In this document: one piece after another, positions 1 to 8,258 of the stretch
How positions within the stretch are numbered: position 1 is the first letter of the stretch
Layout of the letters: every line of letters begins with the position of its first letter
Source of the DNA: JAIVGV01 sp032229975
GTDB lineage: Bacteria; Acidobacteriota; Blastocatellia; Pyrinomonadales; Pyrinomonadaceae
NCBI GenBank assembly: GCA_032229975.1
Contig: JAVXVG010000003.1
Location: 1 to 64,000, forward strand
DNA length: 64,000 nucleotides
Reading direction: 5' to 3'
Translations under genes and position numbers: made by a program
Notes under the pieces: generated by a model
The model's database searches: none
Seen by the model: only the letters and a program-made list of their open reading frames with translations
What the model was told of the DNA's origin: nothing

Positions 1-321
1 GGAATGGAATGTGCGAATGGCTTTTCGGAGTTGAATGATCCACAGGAACAGTACGACCGTTTCCTTGACCAAGCCCAACAACGCGAGCGCGGCGATGATG
101 AGGCGATGGTGCTGGACGAGGATTACATCCGCGCGCTCTCTTACGGGATGCCGCCCGCCGCCGGCATCGGCATCGGCATCGACCGTTTGACGATGCTGCT
201 GACGAACAAGAAGTCGATCCGCGACGTGATTCTCTTCCCGCACATGAGACCGCAAGCGTCGAAGCCGGACGAGATAGCCGCGCCGGATGAGAAGGAACAG
301 GCTACTGACGGCGAAGCGTAA
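1..321 (+). CDS. lysS: Lysyl-tRNA synthetase, class II, C-terminal fragment
   Basis: This is the 3' end of a class II lysyl-tRNA synthetase, the cytoplasmic enzyme that charges tRNA-Lys. The frame is open to the window edge, so the ATG at 4 is internal. Family landmarks are NGFSELNDP near the start, DDEAMVLDEDY in the middle, and class II motif 3 with the ATP-binding arginine in GIGIGIDRLTMLLTN, followed by the conserved ending DVILFPHMRP. A short acidic tail of about 20 residues follows the usual C-terminus. It is the only housekeeping gene in the window and converges on the EPS operon. Confidence 0.96.
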   Translation, partial: GMECANGFSELNDPQEQYDRFLDQAQQRERGDDEAMVLDEDYIRALSYGMPPAAGIGIGIDRLTMLLTNKKSIRDVILFPHMRPQASKPDEIAAPDEKEQATDGEA

Positions 322-382
322 GCCTCCCTGCCTTACACTTACCCGCGCGTCGCGTCCGGTGACGGGGCGCACGCACGCAAAC

Positions 383-676
383 TTGCGAATTACAGGCTAA
401 AACTCGCGATCTCCGTGTTAGAGGTTGCGAGTTTGGTCTTAACAAAGGCGTTTATAGCTCTTCAAAACGCATTTCTAACTCTTAAAAATGCGCTCGTAGG
501 TCTTTGAAATTCATTTTGAAGTCTTCAAATCGCGTCTGTGAGCTTTTGAAATGCGTTTTGGGGACTTTGAAATGCGTTTCAAAGTCTGCCGAATGCGTTT
601 GTTAAACCTACAAACGCTTTTTTCTGCCGCACGAATGCGTTTGTGAGGCTCACAAACGCATTCGTGGATGCTGAAA
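383..676. repeat. Degenerate 21-bp tandem repeat array, about 14 units
   Basis: The core TGCGTTT (or its variant CGCATTT) recurs every 21 bp; one interval is 22 bp. Aligned cores start near 424, 445, 466, 487, 508, 529, 550, 571, 592, 613, 634 and 655, with weaker units before. Each unit reads roughly TGCGTTT, then a variable AGNCT block, then AAA. Units differ from one another, so this is an old, diverged array. Read on the minus strand it gives heptad-like peptide repeats (KRISKSP type), but there is no sign that it is translated. It lies between convergent genes. Confidence 0.8.
630..666. repeat. Perfect 17-bp inverted repeat with 3-nt loop
   Basis: The arms 630-646 and 650-666 are exact reverse complements around the loop GGC. 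The hairpin is built from two neighbouring units of the 21-bp array in opposite orientation. It could act as a transcription barrier between the convergent genes, but there is no T-run on either side. Confidence 0.75.
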
Positions 677-692
677 ACGTGCTGCCAGATAA

Positions 693-734
693 GCACACAG
701 GGCGCGCGAACCTCGGTTCGCGCGCCCTATGTGC
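693..734 (-). terminator. Strong hairpin ending the EPS operon
   Basis: The arms 693-712 and 715-734 pair over 20 bp with one mismatch around a 2-nt loop, and the stem is very G+C-rich. It begins 18 bp past the stop codon of the last EPS gene (stop at 753). No strong T-run follows in either direction, so it may act as a transcription barrier or RNA-stabilising stem rather than a canonical intrinsic terminator. Confidence 0.6.
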
Positions 735-752
735 CTATCGTCGGCGAATTGC

Positions 753-2372
753 TTATGGCTTCGCGTTCGCACGGGGCGGCGCGGCGGTCGCGCCCTTCGC
801 TTTCTCGCGTAGAGCGTTGACGCGCGTGGTGGCCCAGTCGGGCACGCTGCCCTGTCGCGCGATGGAAGCGACAAAAGACTCCATTGCGGAGAGTGCGCCC
901 TGCGGGTCGTTCAACTTCTCGCGCAGGCGACTCAGGTCGAAGAGCATCTGCGGGGCCGTGTCGCCGTAGAGTTCGGCGGCGCGCGCGAAGTGGCGCGCGG
1001 CGAGATCGAGTTGGCCGCGTTGCTCGTAGAGGCGCGCGAGATGATAGTGCGCGACCGGGTAGCGCGCGTCGTCGCGCTCTGTGACGGGTGTCAACACGGC
1101 GACGGCTTCATCGTCGCGCTTCAGATTGATGAGGGCCGCGCCGAGTTCGAGATTCGCGGGCGGCAAGTATCCGCCATTGTGCGAGAGCACGCTGCGATAG
1201 CGTCGGACGGCCTCCTCATACTTCCTCGCCTCGCCAGCCTCGCGCGCCGACTGCAACAACTCGTAGGTCTGCGGATCGACTGTGAACGAGCGCGCGCCCG
1301 TGCGCGTCGAAGCGTTGCGCGACGAGGCGAGCGTGCGCGTCGAAGATGTTGGATCAGGTGATGCTGCGACGCTCGATGTCGCACCGTTCATCAACGACGG
1401 GGTTGCTTCGCGTGCAGGCTCAAAGGGTTCGATGCCAGCGTTGATCTCTTCGCGCGCGGCGGCGATCTCGCGCGGGACGCCGCCGCCCACGCGCGTCGAG
1501 CGCGAGGTGAAGTTGGCGAGCACTGCGAGACCGCGTTTCTCGTTTCCGTCTTCGGCGTAGGCGCGTGCGAGCGCGGACGTGGCTTCGACGTGATCGGGAT
1601 CGAGCCGGAGCGTGCGCGTCCACTCTCTGATCGCGAGATTCGCTTCGCCGCGCAGCAGGTAGACGCGACCGAGATTGTAGCTCGCTTCCGCGTAGTTAAA
1701 ATTCTCCTGCGTGAGCGCGCCCGTGAGCGCATCGTATGCCTCGTCCCAACGGCCCTGCCGCGTGAGCACGACGCCGAGGTTGTTGAGCGCGCGCGCGTAG
1801 TTGCCTTTGCGCTGGCTGATCGCTTTGCGATAAGCGTCTGCGGCGGCGTTCGCGTCGCCGAGTCTAGCGAGCGCGTTGCCGGTGTTGTAGAAGAACGCGG
1901 GGTCGAAGCGATCCTCTTGGATCATCAAACGCAACTCTTCCAGAGCCTCGCCCTTCATGTTCAACTCGACGAGTCGATCAACGAGAGCACGACGCAACTT
2001 CACGCGCTCATCCTTTGCGGCGTCGGCGATCTCCGCGCGACGACGGATCAACTCTGCCTCCGGCGTCTCAACCTTGGGCGCGGGCGTGGCCTTCACCGCG
2101 ACGGGCTTCTTCTCTTCCAACGCAGGCTTCTTCTCACTCGTTGCCGCTTTCGCATCGCCACTCGCAGACGCCTTCGGCGCAGCCGTTTGATCGCCGACGC
2201 GACGCGCGCGCGTCGCGCTCTCACTCTTCTCGGTCGCGGGCGACTTCTGCGTGTTCGCGTTCTTCGTCTGCGCGTGCAGCGTGTGTGGCGCGGCGACTAG
2301 TAAGAGCGCGAGGACGAGAGAGATGCGCGGCGTGTGCGAGAGACGCGCGGGGATCGAGAGTCGTTTGAGCAT
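753..2372 (-). CDS. Secreted TPR-repeat protein
   Basis: A 539-residue exported protein of the EPS operon. The start was set at the ATG at 2372 because a GGAGAA ribosome-binding site lies about 7 bp upstream and the first 35 residues form a good signal peptide ending LHA-Q. Longer in-frame starts precede no RBS. A K/A/P-rich segment (about 40-95) leads to TPR units at about 145-290 (e.g. FFYNTGNALARLGDANAAA) and again at about 375-500, with a low-complexity S/T linker between. TPR proteins usually scaffold export or assembly complexes; a periplasmic scaffold is inferred. It is the last gene of the operon, 29 bp after the YCF48-like gene. Confidence 0.85.
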   Translation of the reverse strand: MLKRLSIPARLSHTPRISLVLALLLVAAPHTLHAQTKNANTQKSPATEKSESATRARRVGDQTAAPKASASGDAKAATSEKKPALEEKKPVAVKATPAPKVETPEAELIRRRAEIADAAKDERVKLRRALVDRLVELNMKGEALEELRLMIQEDRFDPAFFYNTGNALARLGDANAAADAYRKAISQRKGNYARALNNLGVVLTRQGRWDEAYDALTGALTQENFNYAEASYNLGRVYLLRGEANLAIREWTRTLRLDPDHVEATSALARAYAEDGNEKRGLAVLANFTSRSTRVGGGVPREIAAAREEINAGIEPFEPAREATPSLMNGATSSVAASPDPTSSTRTLASSRNASTRTGARSFTVDPQTYELLQSAREAGEARKYEEAVRRYRSVLSHNGGYLPPANLELGAALINLKRDDEAVAVLTPVTERDDARYPVAHYHLARLYEQRGQLDLAARHFARAAELYGDTAPQMLFDLSRLREKLNDPQGALSAMESFVASIARQGSVPDWATTRVNALREKAKGATAAPPRANAKP

Positions 2373-2401
2373 GAAAAGATTCTCCAACGAGATTTGCGAG
2401 G

Positions 2402-3448
2402 TCAGTTCTTGATTCGCGGCGGCGCGACGTTTGAAGGTGTGTAAGCGATGATTGTGCCGCCGAAGCCGACCGCCCAACCACGCGCATGCGAGACGAAGGC
2501 GAGACGTTCAAGCGGGTGGCGCGTGCCGCTCGGCACTGCGTCCCACGTCGCGCCGCCGTCCGAAGTGTGCAGCGTCGTTCCGTTTTCGCCGACTGCCCAG
2601 CCCTCTTGTGCGTCGAGGAAGGAAACATCCGAGAGGTCTGCGTCGGTGTTCGACGCTTGGCGACGCCAAGTGCGACCGCCGTCCGAAGTTGCAAGCACAG
2701 TCCCGCCCGCGCCGACCGCCCAGCCGTGCCGCGCGTCGCAGAAAGAGACGCCGTAGAGCCGCGCCCTCTCGTCTGCGGGCGTCGCCACGCCGCGCCACTG
2801 CGCGCCGCCATCCGAGGTTTGCAGGATCGTCGCGCCTGTGCCGACGAGCCAGCCTTGCGCGGCATCGAGGAAGTACGCACCGAGCAAGAGTCTCTGCGTC
2901 GGCACGCGCTGCCGCGACCACGTTGCGCCCGCGTCGCGTGTTGCGTAGATCGCGCCGGTCTCGCCCACTGTCCAACCGCGTTGAGAGTCTGCGAAGACGA
3001 TGCGCGTTAAGACGACGCCCGCATCGTCGCCGCTCGTCACTTCGACGCGCGACCAAGTTGCGCCGCCGTCGATGGTCTTGAGCAAGTAAGCGCGCGGCTC
3101 ATCCAAGCGCGAGAGCTTGAAGGGATCGCGCTCGCAGACGAGCCAGCCGGTCGTCGAGTCTGTGAAGAAGAGATCGCGCAGAGAGTCTTCGGTCGGACGC
3201 TGATGCGTGCGCCAAGTCCGCCCGCCGTCCCCGGTCGAGAGCAGCGCGCCCCGGCTGCCCGCAGCCCAACCGTGCTCGGCGTCGAGAAAATAGACCGCGC
3301 GCAACCAAGCGAGCGTGCCCGACGACTGCACCGTCCATGTATTCGACGCAACGACCGTGTGCGATGCGAGAAGAAGCACGATCAAGATGGCGGATTGCGG
3401 ATTGCAGGCTCTCCGATTGCGGATTGCGGATTGCGGAGATTTACTCAT
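2402..3448 (-). CDS. YCF48/BNR-like beta-propeller protein, exported
   Basis: The protein carries about seven repeats of the pattern GWAVG-x-GGT-x(4)-TSDGG-x-TW, typical of the YCF48 (photosystem II assembly factor-like) and BNR propeller families. Here it is probably an extracytoplasmic binding scaffold, not a photosynthesis protein. A hydrophobic stretch, LIVLLLASHTVVA, just before the first repeat looks like a signal peptide. The start is uncertain: the frame runs up to 3550, but everything upstream of about 3390 is translated intergenic repeat sequence. ATGs at 3472 and 3448 both lack a clear RBS, and 3448 gives a plausible basic N-terminus. It sits between the export protein and the TPR gene. 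Confidence 0.75.
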   Translation of the reverse strand: MSKSPQSAIRNRRACNPQSAILIVLLLASHTVVASNTWTVQSSGTLAWLRAVYFLDAEHGWAAGSRGALLSTGDGGRTWRTHQRPTEDSLRDLFFTDSTTGWLVCERDPFKLSRLDEPRAYLLKTIDGGATWSRVEVTSGDDAGVVLTRIVFADSQRGWTVGETGAIYATRDAGATWSRQRVPTQRLLLGAYFLDAAQGWLVGTGATILQTSDGGAQWRGVATPADERARLYGVSFCDARHGWAVGAGGTVLATSDGGRTWRRQASNTDADLSDVSFLDAQEGWAVGENGTTLHTSDGGATWDAVPSGTRHPLERLAFVSHARGWAVGFGGTIIAYTPSNVAPPRIKN

Positions 3449-3549
3449 TGACACATTGATCCATCGACTCATTGACTTCAATGAATCGATGAGCCAATGA
3501 ATCAACGGCTCAATCCTTCTAATCCGCAATCCGTCATCCGCAATCCGCA
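3390..3549. repeat. Heptamer-iterated inverted repeat (ATTGCGG type)
   Basis: Several copies of the 7-mer CGGATTG lie at 3390-3438, and their reverse complement (CAATCCG) recurs at about 3519-3549. Between them are CATTGAC/CAATGAA-type heptamers that are themselves palindromic. The element overlaps the likely 5' end of the YCF48-like gene and the gap before the export gene. Confidence 0.8.
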
Positions 3550-3554
3550 TTATC

Positions 3555-4421
3555 TTAGAAGCCTCCCGTGAAGACGCGCAGGAAGGTGAGGCCGGAGACC
3601 ATGCGTATCCACTTCTCGACCTGCTTCATGCGCGTGCCGGGCACAAGCACTTGATCGCCGGGGTTGAGAAAGAAGTTGTCGGGCTGCTTGCCACGCTCAA
3701 TCGCCGAGACGTTGATGATGGACTGCTGCATATAGCCGTTCGGCAAGCGACGATTGACGATGATGTGGCTCTTATCGCCCGTGTCGAGCACGCCGCCGGA
3801 GAGCGCGAGCGCTTCTGTGACGGAGAGACGACGCGCCATCGGTCGGATGCCGGGCTGGCCCACGTCGCCCATCACCCAGAAGACCGCCGACTGCGCCTTC
3901 TCCAAAGTCACGTCCACCTTCGGGTTCTCGACGTACTCGTCAAACTTCTTGACGATCTCGTCTCTCACCTGCTGCGTCGTCTTGCCGCCGACGAAGATAC
4001 CTTCGGGGATGAGCGGGTGCGTGATGACGGCGTTTGGCGGGATGACGATGTTCGACTTCGAGTAGCGTTCGAGATACACGCTGCCGAAGACCGTGATCGA
4101 GATCACGTCTTCGGGCCCCAAGCGGTAGGTGGAAAGAAAATTGTTGTAGTAAGGCACGAGGGCCGCCGCGTCGTCCGATGCGGACTCGTGGCGCGCCGCC
4201 TGCGTCTCCGCAGGCACGTCCGTGCGCGCGGGCGACGTTGGATCGTCGGGCTCCATGCGCTCCGTCGGCTTCTGCGCCGGAGCTTGCGTCGTGCGCTGCC
4301 GCGTGTGCTTGCTCTTATCATTCTTCGCGGGCTGCTGCGCGAGCGCGAGCGCGGGCGTCGCGGCGAGCGCGATGAATAGCGCGAGCGCGGACTTGGCAAC
4401 TTTAGCTTTATCGAACTTCAT
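3555..4421 (-). CDS. Polysaccharide export protein (Wza/EpsE-like, SLBB)
   Basis: A 288-residue outer-membrane polysaccharide export protein. The start at 4421 gives a clear signal peptide (MKFDKAKVAKSALALFIALA to ALA-QQ); there is no lipobox cysteine, unlike E. coli Wza. After a P/T-rich spacer, the poly-export domain begins at YRLGPEDVISITVFGS (about residue 95) and is followed by an SLBB-type domain (VMGDVGQPG through LNPGDQVLVPG). The C-terminus WIRMVSGLTFLRVF is amphipathic, like the Wza membrane-spanning helix. It should form the outer-membrane channel for the polymer whose synthesis starts with the next upstream gene. Closest to the exosortase-associated EpsE-type exporters. Confidence 0.93.
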   Translation of the reverse strand: MKFDKAKVAKSALALFIALAATPALALAQQPAKNDKSKHTRQRTTQAPAQKPTERMEPDDPTSPARTDVPAETQAARHESASDDAAALVPYYNNFLSTYRLGPEDVISITVFGSVYLERYSKSNIVIPPNAVITHPLIPEGIFVGGKTTQQVRDEIVKKFDEYVENPKVDVTLEKAQSAVFWVMGDVGQPGIRPMARRLSVTEALALSGGVLDTGDKSHIIVNRRLPNGYMQQSIINVSAIERGKQPDNFFLNPGDQVLVPGTRMKQVEKWIRMVSGLTFLRVFTGGF

Positions 4422-4467
4422 AACTCTTGTACCTCTCGTAAGACTTCTTCGATGTCGCGCGACAGTT

Positions 4468-5856
4468 CTAGCGCGCGCCGCGACCGAAGAGGATCGTCTT
4501 GACCGTCTCGAACAAAATGATCGCATCGAGCACGATGCTCTGGTTCTTGATGTAGTAGAGATCGTATTGCAGCTTCTGCCGCGCGTCTTCGACCGAAGAG
4601 CCGTAAGGGTATTTGATCTGTGCCCAGCCGGTGAGTCCGGGCGCGATCAGGTGTCGCTGCTCGTAGAACGGAATCTCCTCGGCGAGTTGCTTGACGAAGT
4701 GCGGACGCTCAGGTCTGGGGCCCACGAAATTCATCTCGCCTTTGAGGATGTTCCAGAACTGCGGAATCTCATCGACGCGAATCTTGCGTATGATGCGTCC
4801 GACGCGCGTCACGCGATCATCACGGTCTTGCGCCCAGACGGGGCCGGACTTCTCCGCGTCGGCGCGCATCGAGCGGAATTTCATGATCGTGAAGGCGTGC
4901 CCGTTCTTCCCCACCCGCTCCTGTTTGTAAAGCACGGGCCCCGGCGATTCGAGCTTGATGAGCGCGACTGTGAGGAGCGCGACGGGGAGCGAGACGATGC
5001 CGCCAATGAGCGCGACGCCGCGATGAAACGCCGCGCGTAAAAAGTCCTCGAAGCGCGCGCGCCGGCCCCGCCCGGAAAAGATGAGCCAAGAGGGACGCAT
5101 CATCGACAGGTTTACGCGCCCCGTCAGCCGCTCGTAAAACGACGCGCACTCTTCGATAGCCACGTCGCCGCTCAAACTCAGATCGAGAAGTTGTTGAGTG
5201 GGAAACTGTCCGCGTCGCTCGCCCATGCCGACGATGATGCGATCCACGTTCTCTCGCCGGACGATCCGGCCCATGTCCTCGGTCAGCCCGACGACGCGCG
5301 GGTTGACGATGGAGACGCCGACGAGCGCGGGATCATTATCGACGAAGCCGACGATGCGATAGCCCGCGTCCGGTCGGCTCAAGACTTCGCGCGCGATCTC
5401 TTTCGCCGCCTCGCCCGATCCGACGATCAGAATCTTCTCGCCGATGAGCGGGTGGCCCGTCAACCAGTGGATCGAGACGCGCCAGCCGACCATCAGCGCG
5501 AGGGCCATCGGCAAAGCGATGAGAGAGACGCCGCGACCGATCATCAAATGCGGCACGGCGTAGAAGACGATGGCAAGCGCAACCCACGCGAGTCCAAGTG
5601 CCTGCACGAGTCGCAGCACCAACTCACGTCGGTCGTTCATCACGACGAAGTCGTAGAGATCGTAGAGATAGAAGGCGACGACGCAGAAGAGCGAGACGAG
5701 CGCGGCTTTGTAGTAGCCGTGGCGCGTGATCAACTCGAAGGGCGCGCCGTCAAAGCCGAAACGGATCAGCGCAGCCGCCACCATCCCGCCGAAGAGCAGG
5801 CACGCTTCGGCCCCAAGCAGCAGGTACGTGCGAGATTGGTGGCGGCGTGCGATCAT
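4468..5856 (-). CDS. Initiating polyprenyl glycosylphosphotransferase (EpsB/WbaP-like)
   Basis: A 462-residue inner-membrane enzyme that moves a sugar-1-phosphate from a UDP-sugar to undecaprenyl phosphate, the first step of repeat-unit assembly. It has 4-5 N-terminal membrane segments, a CoA-binding/Rossmann-like domain at about 140-230 (EKILIVGSGEAAKE), one further membrane segment near 285, then the catalytic sugar-transferase domain with KFRSMR, DEIPQFWNILKGEMNFVGPRPE and the C-terminal GLTGWAQI block. The layout matches the exosortase-system transferases. A second, WecA-type initiator lies at 55284-57086, so two lipid-linked pathways are likely. Confidence 0.95.
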   Translation of the reverse strand: MIARRHQSRTYLLLGAEACLLFGGMVAAALIRFGFDGAPFELITRHGYYKAALVSLFCVVAFYLYDLYDFVVMNDRRELVLRLVQALGLAWVALAIVFYAVPHLMIGRGVSLIALPMALALMVGWRVSIHWLTGHPLIGEKILIVGSGEAAKEIAREVLSRPDAGYRIVGFVDNDPALVGVSIVNPRVVGLTEDMGRIVRRENVDRIIVGMGERRGQFPTQQLLDLSLSGDVAIEECASFYERLTGRVNLSMMRPSWLIFSGRGRRARFEDFLRAAFHRGVALIGGIVSLPVALLTVALIKLESPGPVLYKQERVGKNGHAFTIMKFRSMRADAEKSGPVWAQDRDDRVTRVGRIIRKIRVDEIPQFWNILKGEMNFVGPRPERPHFVKQLAEEIPFYEQRHLIAPGLTGWAQIKYPYGSSVEDARQKLQYDLYYIKNQSIVLDAIILFETVKTILFGRGAR

Positions 5857-5862
5857 AAAACT

Positions 5863-5960
5863 GAATACCGGGTACTGAGCACTGGGTACTGAGTTAAGAA
5901 CTTCTATCTTTCACTCAGTACCCAGTTGCTCAGCGCCCAGCACTTTGCTCCTCAGCTCTC
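5863..5960. repeat. Heptamer-iterated inverted repeat (ACTGAGT/ACTGGGT type)
   Basis: Heptamers of the type ACTGAGC, ACTGGGT, ACTGAGT are iterated head to tail. The arm 5875-5894 pairs with 5913-5933 with a single bulge; further CAGCGCCCAG/CTCAGT units follow to about 5960. The element fills the gap between the sugar transferase and kinase genes and overlaps the kinase 3' end slightly. Confidence 0.75.
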
Positions 5961-7079
5961 AGTCCTCATTGCTTCCTTCGTCTCGCGTCGCTGGTAGTAG
6001 CGACGCTGATAGTAGTAGTTGCTCTCATCGGGCTGCTCCGGCGCGCCGTTTAAGACGACGCCGAGCAGACGCTCGCGCGGGAGCGGTTCGAGCACGCGGT
6101 CGAGCGCGGCGTAGCGCGTCTTGCCGGAGCGGACGACGACGAGCGCGGCATCGGCCCGATTGATGAGCACGCTCGCGTCGCTGAAGATGCCGAGCGGCGG
6201 CGCGTCGATGAGAATGTAGTCGAACGACTTGCGAAGCTCCGCCAGAACGACGCTGAACTTAGGGCCGGACAGTAGCTCCGCGACGTTATCGCGCGGCGCG
6301 CCGCCGGGCAGCAGGTGCAGGCCCGCAGGATCGAGTCGCATGATGCAGTCCCCAAGTTTCGCTTCGCCCGCGAGGACTTCGGAGAGGCCCGCGCCTGTTT
6401 CGATGCCGAGATAGTCGTCGGCGCAAGGGTTTCTCAAGTCGCCGTCGATCAGGATCGCGCGCACGCCGTCGGTTTGCGCGAGCAGCCAAGCGAGGTTGAG
6501 CGCGGTGACGGTCTTGCCTTCCATGACGCCCGCGCTGGTGATGACGAGGGCCTGCACTTTACGCTTCTCGCCCGCGTGCAAGACGCGCGTGCGTAAAGAT
6601 CGATATTGCTCTGCGTGCGGCGAGCGCGGATCGGTGACGGCGACCAGATGTGGCTCGACGCGCGCGGTCTCGATCTCCACGGATGGAAACTCGACCGCGC
6701 GCGCCGACCCGACAGCGTCCACAGTTGCCCCAGCAACACGCGAAGCCTGAGAGCCGGAGAGTGCCGATCCGGCGAAGGCTGAACCCGTGTGCTCAGTGGA
6801 CGCTGAAGCGTGCGCCGACGTGGATGACCCAGTTTGATCGTCCAACGGCGCGTTGAAAAATTTTGAAGTGCGACCGAGCAACTCTTCGTGCGCGATGCGC
6901 GACGCGCCAACCGGCCCTGTTGCCACGGGCGCGACCGTCTCGCGCGTCACGTCCGGATTGACCGGACGCGCGTTGGCGTGACCGTTGCCGTTCGAGTTGC
7001 CGTTTGAGTTTGTGCCGTTCGGCTTCGAGGCTGCGCCGCTGTCGGCGGCACGCTTGAGCGCTTCATAGACTCTGCCCAT
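5952..7079 (-). CDS. Bacterial tyrosine autokinase (CpsD/EpsG-like)
   Basis: A 375-residue BY-kinase without a fused Wzz domain, as in exosortase-type EPS loci. The N-terminus MGRVYEALKRA is typical of this subfamily. An N/G/S-rich linker (about 15-130) precedes the P-loop domain: Walker A SAGVMEGKT (182-190), Walker A' LIDGDLR (210-216), Walker B YILIDAPP (288-295). The C-terminal tail has a tyrosine cluster (355-357 and 361-362), the expected autophosphorylation site. It should regulate polymer length and export through the Wzz-like protein at 8259-9881. The start codon directly abuts the stop of the ATPase gene, so translation is probably coupled. Confidence 0.95.
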   Translation of the reverse strand: MGRVYEALKRAADSGAASKPNGTNSNGNSNGNGHANARPVNPDVTRETVAPVATGPVGASRIAHEELLGRTSKFFNAPLDDQTGSSTSAHASASTEHTGSAFAGSALSGSQASRVAGATVDAVGSARAVEFPSVEIETARVEPHLVAVTDPRSPHAEQYRSLRTRVLHAGEKRKVQALVITSAGVMEGKTVTALNLAWLLAQTDGVRAILIDGDLRNPCADDYLGIETGAGLSEVLAGEAKLGDCIMRLDPAGLHLLPGGAPRDNVAELLSGPKFSVVLAELRKSFDYILIDAPPLGIFSDASVLINRADAALVVVRSGKTRYAALDRVLEPLPRERLLGVVLNGAPEQPDESNYYYQRRYYQRRETKEAMRTES

Positions 7080-8165
7080 TTATCTCTCCCCCATCGCGTC
7101 CCAACGTCGGAACGCCGCGCCGATGTCGTTCACGTCAACCGCGCGAGGCGCGTCTCTCTCTGCTTCGCGCGCGGTGTTCTTCGCGGCTCGCGTCGCGCGC
7201 GAAGTTGTCTCGACGGATTGCGCGCCGTTGCCGCTCTCATCGTTCCTATTCTCTTCTGCGCCGCCGCCCGCAGACCACAACTCTGCGCGACCACGCGCGT
7301 CGAAGATGCGCGCAGGCGTCTCGCGCTCTTCCGCGCCGGGGCGGCCCAGCGCGGCGCGCGGGAGCATGTCGAAGGTCTCCGCAATCTCTTCGATGCAGGC
7401 GCGCGTGATGGTCGGCTCGCCCGCAGAGTAACCGGCCAGCAGAGCGTTATCGCAGAGATTGTTGATCTGTCGCGGGATGCCTTCGGAGCAACGGTAGATG
7501 TAATCGATGGCCGACTGCGTGAAAATATCCGTGCGCTCTGCGCCCGCCGTCAGAAGTCGCGACTTGATGTACTTCTCCGTCTCGTCGATGTTCGGCAGTG
7601 GCTTGATCTCGCAGCGCAAGGCGACGCGTTGTTTGAGTTGACGAAGTTCCGGATTGTTCAGCACGTCGCGCAGTTCGGGTTGACCTGTTAAAACGATCTG
7701 CAAGAGCTTCGCCGAGTCCGACTCGAAGTTCGACATCAAGCGAATCTCTTCGAGCACGGAGGTCGAGAGGCCGTGCGCCTCGTCAACGATCAAAACGGTG
7801 CGAAGCCCGCGCTCGTGTCGCGACTCAAGCACTTTGCCGAGCTTGAAGAGGAGATCGGATTTGTTATCCCAGTCGTCCACGCCGAGCACGCGCGTGACGT
7901 GCTGGTAGAACTCCTGAACCGTGAGTCGCGGGTTGAAGATGTAGCCGACGAGCACCGTGCGGTCGAGTCGTTGCATCATCCAACGCAGGATCGTCGTCTT
8001 GCCCGTGCCGACTTCGCCCGTCACGACGATCAGGCCCTTGCCGCTCTCGATGCCGTAGTGCAGATTCGCCATCGCCTCCGTGTGCGGCGGCGTGAAATAG
8101 ACGAAGCGCGGATCGGGCGTCAGCGCGAAGGGCAACTCTCTCAGTCCGTAGAACTCTTTGTACAT
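7080..8165 (-). CDS. ExeA-like AAA ATPase of exosortase/EPS loci
   Basis: A 361-residue ATPase of the general-secretion/ExeA family seen beside exosortase EPS genes. Landmarks: the N-terminal signature MYKEFYGLRELPFALTPDP, Walker A GEVGTGKTT (50-58), Walker B VLIVDEAH (124-131), a sensor-like LTGQPEL near 160 and a helical lid (GIPRQINNLCDNAL). The last 90 residues are a low-complexity, charged tail. The ATG at 8165 is preferred to the GTG one codon upstream. The role is inferred: energising assembly or export at the inner membrane. It lies in the middle of the eps operon between the Wzz-like and kinase genes. Confidence 0.92.
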   Translation of the reverse strand: MYKEFYGLRELPFALTPDPRFVYFTPPHTEAMANLHYGIESGKGLIVVTGEVGTGKTTILRWMMQRLDRTVLVGYIFNPRLTVQEFYQHVTRVLGVDDWDNKSDLLFKLGKVLESRHERGLRTVLIVDEAHGLSTSVLEEIRLMSNFESDSAKLLQIVLTGQPELRDVLNNPELRQLKQRVALRCEIKPLPNIDETEKYIKSRLLTAGAERTDIFTQSAIDYIYRCSEGIPRQINNLCDNALLAGYSAGEPTITRACIEEIAETFDMLPRAALGRPGAEERETPARIFDARGRAELWSAGGGAEENRNDESGNGAQSVETTSRATRAAKNTAREAERDAPRAVDVNDIGAAFRRWDAMGER

Positions 8166-8174
8166 CACAACTCC

Positions 8175-8257
8175 AAACGATGAAGGAGGAGCGATGAGCG
8201 ATGAATTGAAAGATGGAAGTTTTTACTTCATCGTTCATCGCTCCTCCTTCATCGTTT
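8175..8257. repeat. 31-bp inverted repeat made of CGATGAA-type heptamers
   Basis: The arms 8175-8205 and 8227-8257 pair over 31 bp with one mismatch around a 21-nt loop. Each arm is four imperfect heptamers (CGATGAA, GGAGGAG, CGATGAG, CGATGAA). It fills the whole gap between the Wzz-like and ATPase genes. It would form a strong intra-operon RNA stem and contains the AGGAG-like sequences nearest the ATPase start. Confidence 0.9.
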
Positions 8258-8258
8258 C

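Noticed and set aside
383..676. CRISPR array
   Set aside because: There are no spacers between identical repeats; the units are contiguous and degenerate, and there are no cas genes.
511..696. 61-codon minus-strand frame with KRIS-type heptads
   Set aside because: It is a translation of the 21-bp tandem repeat, has no RBS, and its units diverge without keeping protein sequence.
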